64,000 nt of DNA from Alcanivorax sp. (lineage in GTDB: Bacteria > Pseudomonadota > Gammaproteobacteria > Pseudomonadales > Alcanivoracaceae). Where the stretch lies: contig NZ_CP080267.1 in assembly GCF_019431375.1 (NCBI RefSeq), positions 248,001-312,000 of the forward strand. The letters run 5' to 3'. The translations under genes were made by a program, and so were the position numbers. The notes beneath the pieces are model-generated. The model did not search any database, was not told where the DNA came from, and worked only from the letters and a program-made list of their open reading frames with translations. Below are positions 62,044 through 64,000 of this stretch, in pieces. How positions within the stretch are numbered: the stretch's first letter is position 1; every line of letters starts with the position of its first letter.

Positions 62044-64000
62044 ATGGGAAAAACTCTTGTTATTGTGGAGTCGCCTGCCAAGGCCAAGACCATCAACCGC
62101 TACCTGGGCGACGACTTCGTAGTGAAGTCCAGCGTCGGCCACGTACGCGATCTGCCGGTCAGTGGTGGCTCCAAGAAGAGCACCCCTCAGGAGCGCGCCA
62201 AAGAGGCGGCCTACACCCGCTCCTTGCCCAAGGAAGAGCGTGAAGCCTATAAAAAGAAGAAGGCCAAGGCCCAGTTGATCAACCGCATGGGCGTGGATCC
62301 GGAGCACGGCTGGAAAGCCCATTACGAGATCCTTCCCGGCAAGGAAAAGGTGATCGATGAGCTCAAGCGACTTGCCGCCAAAGCCGACCGCATCTATCTG
62401 GCGACGGATTTGGACCGCGAAGGGGAGGCCATTGCCTGGCACCTGCGGGAAGTGATCGGCGGCGATGATTCCCGTTTTGACCGGGTGGTGTTCAACGAAA
62501 TTACCAAGAAAGCCATTCAGGCCGCTTTCGAGCAGCCCGGCAAACTGGATCTGAGCCGGGTGGAAGCCCAGCAGGCGCGCCGTTTCCTGGACCGGGTGGT
62601 GGGCTTCATGATCTCGCCCCTGCTGTGGGAGAAGATCGCCCGCGGCCTGTCCGCCGGTCGGGTGCAGTCGGTTGCCGTGGAACTGGTGGTGGAACGCGAG
62701 CGGGAAATTCGTGCCTTTATCCCGGAAGAGTTCTGGGAGATGCACAGCGATACCCACAGTGACCAGGGCGAAGCCCTGCGCCTGGAAGTGGCCAAACACA
62801 AGGGCGTGAACTTCCGTCCGGACAACGGTGACGATGCGAAACAGCATCGCCAGGCGTTGCTGCAGGCCGGCACACTCACCATCAGCCAGCGCGAGCAGCG
62901 GCCCACCCGTTCCAAGCCATCGGCGCCCTTTATTACCTCCACCCTGCAGCAGGCGGCCAGCACTCGCCTTGGTTTCGGGGTGAAGAAGACCATGATGATG
63001 GCCCAGCGCCTCTACGAGGCCGGTCACATTACCTACATGCGTACCGATTCCACCAACCTGAGCAGCGACGCGGTGGCCGCCTGTCGGGAATGGATCGGCG
63101 AAAAGCTGGGTGACAAATACCTGCCCGAGAAGCCGCTGTCCTACAGCAGCAAGGAAGGTGCCCAGGAAGCTCACGAAGCGATTCGTCCTTCCGATGTGCG
63201 CCGCACCTCCGATTCCCTCAAGGACATGGAGCGTGATGCCCAGCGTCTCTACGAGCTGATCCGTCGCCAGTTCATTGCCTGTCAGATGCCGCCGGCGGAA
63301 TACCTGAGCACCACGCTTACCGCCACCGGCAATGATTACGAGCTGAAGGCCAAGGGCCGCATCATGAAGTTCGACGGCTGGACCCGCATCCAGCCGCCGG
63401 CCTCGCGCAAGGGCCAGGAAGATACCCTGTTGCCGGATGTGAAAGAGGGCGACACTCTGACCATCGATCAGGTGGATATCGATCAGCATTTCACCAAGCC
63501 GCCGGCCCGTTTCACCGAGGCCAGCCTGGTGAAGGAACTGGAAAAACGTGGCATTGGCCGCCCATCCACCTATGCGGCGATTATCTCCACCATTCAGGAT
63601 CGCGGTTATGTGCGTCAGGACAACCGCCGTTTCTATGCGGAAAAAATGGGCGATATTGTCACCGACCGGCTGGCGGAAAACTTCCCCAACCTGATGGACT
63701 ACGGCTTCACCGCCCGCATGGAAGAAACCCTGGATGAAATCGCCGAGGGTCGCCGCAACTGGAAGGATGTGCTCGACGAGTTCTACCGGGATTTTGTCTC
63801 CAAACTGGAAGCGGCCCAGGGCGAGGGCAGCGGCAAGCAGGCCATTGGTGGTATGCGCGCCAACCTGCCCACCGATACCGATATCGAGTGCCCCAAGTGC
63901 GGTCGCCCCATGCAGATCCGTACCGGTTCCACCGGTGTTTTCCTGGGCTGCTCAGGCTACAGTCTGCCGCCCAAGGAGCGTTGTACCGCCACCCTGAATC
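62044..64000 (+). CDS. topA: DNA topoisomerase I, 5' part (continues past the window)
   Basis: 652 codons are visible. The Toprim domain is at the N-terminus ([33 protein letters not shown]). The active-site region has the nucleophile Tyr in THYMRTDST-like context ([12 protein letters not shown]), with [17 protein letters not shown] and [13 protein letters not shown]. The first C-terminal zinc ribbon starts at [10 protein letters not shown]. Type IA enzyme that relaxes negative supercoils. The start [11 protein letters not shown] at 62044 is the usual one. The gene runs off the right edge. Confidence 0.96.
   Translation, partial: MGKTLVIVESPAKAKTINRYLGDDFVVKSSVGHVRDLPVSGGSKKSTPQERAKEAAYTRSLPKEEREAYKKKKAKAQLINRMGVDPEHGWKAHYEILPGKEKVIDELKRLAAKADRIYLATDLDREGEAIAWHLREVIGGDDSRFDRVVFNEITKKAIQAAFEQPGKLDLSRVEAQQARRFLDRVVGFMISPLLWEKIARGLSAGRVQSVAVELVVEREREIRAFIPEEFWEMHSDTHSDQGEALRLEVAKHKGVNFRPDNGDDAKQHRQALLQAGTLTISQREQRPTRSKPSAPFITSTLQQAASTRLGFGVKKTMMMAQRLYEAGHITYMRTDSTNLSSDAVAACREWIGEKLGDKYLPEKPLSYSSKEGAQEAHEAIRPSDVRRTSDSLKDMERDAQRLYELIRRQFIACQMPPAEYLSTTLTATGNDYELKAKGRIMKFDGWTRIQPPASRKGQEDTLLPDVKEGDTLTIDQVDIDQHFTKPPARFTEASLVKELEKRGIGRPSTYAAIISTIQDRGYVRQDNRRFYAEKMGDIVTDRLAENFPNLMDYGFTARMEETLDEIAEGRRNWKDVLDEFYRDFVSKLEAAQGEGSGKQAIGGMRANLPTDTDIECPKCGRPMQIRTGSTGVFLGCSGYSLPPKERCTATLN

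Noticed and set aside
61780..63489. 569-codon open frame on the minus strand opposite topA
   Set aside because: It is a shadow of topA codon usage. The translation has no recognisable domain and overlaps a certain gene completely.

Overview
The window looks like chromosome from a marine, lipid- and hydrocarbon-using gammaproteobacterium related to Alcanivorax or the pseudomonads. The reasons are a full set of gammaproteobacterial housekeeping genes (mnmC, cmoAB, nadK, pepN, pyrD, rmf, rlmL, tatD, lexA, topA), a Pla-1/cef-type lipase, an acyclic-terpene (atu) catabolic operon, a PHA phasin, a DUF1302/DUF1329/RND envelope cluster, and REP sequences of the pseudomonad GTAGGAGC type. The genus is inferred from gene content, not from a search.

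Layout. 1-3.1 kb: the end of a CS1/alpha-type fimbrial usher, convergent with two pilin-like genes. 3.4-8.3 kb: a small unknown gene, yheU, a MAPEG protein, mnmC and a lipoprotein gene. 8.4-11.6 kb: a hybrid sensor kinase split by a tandem duplication. 12-16.6 kb: cmoA-cmoB (tRNA wobble modification), a degenerate GGDEF protein and small membrane proteins. 16.9-20 kb: a DUF445 gene plus a small membrane gene, present twice in tandem. 20.2 kb: a phasin. 20.65-22.04 kb: about 1.4 kb without genes, holding an AT-rich tract and a cluster of DnaA-box-like sites. 22-33.9 kb: atuH, atuF-E-D-C-B-A (minus strand) and divergent atuR, with an operator overlapping the atuA promoter; together they encode citronellol/geraniol breakdown through geranyl-CoA carboxylation. 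34.2-34.4 kb: tRNA-Val and tRNA-Asp. 34.6-38.98 kb: a 34-residue acidic small protein, a coiled-coil protein, a cNMP-binding/rhodanese protein, nadK and a DUF1315 gene. 39.2-44.4 kb: lipase and pepN. 44.6-51.9 kb: DUF1302-DUF1329-YCF48-like-RND cluster. 53-64 kb: pyrD, rmf, rlmL, a glutaredoxin-like gene, tatD, a DUF1499 gene, lexA, a cNMP-binding gene, a universal stress gene and the start of topA.

Two structural themes run through the window. First, a family of intergenic foldback elements whose two arms are tandem heptamers (units such as AGTTAAC, AGTGAAC, CAAGCTA, GTTTCAA, AGCTACG). The arms usually enclose a GC-rich hairpin. The unit is nearly uniform inside one element but differs between elements, and most arms begin inside or within a few bases of a stop codon. 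I count about a dozen, including three in consecutive gaps of the atu operon. I know of no named system that explains them, and they are the best candidate here for something undescribed. Second, six direct tandem duplications of about 0.4-1.6 kb. Five are almost identical between copies and abut directly or with 2-3 extra bases, so they may be recent duplications or assembly artefacts. The sixth (DUF1302) has diverged at about 16 of 411 positions, so it is likely real.

All assignments come from reading translations and motifs by eye. No database search was run.
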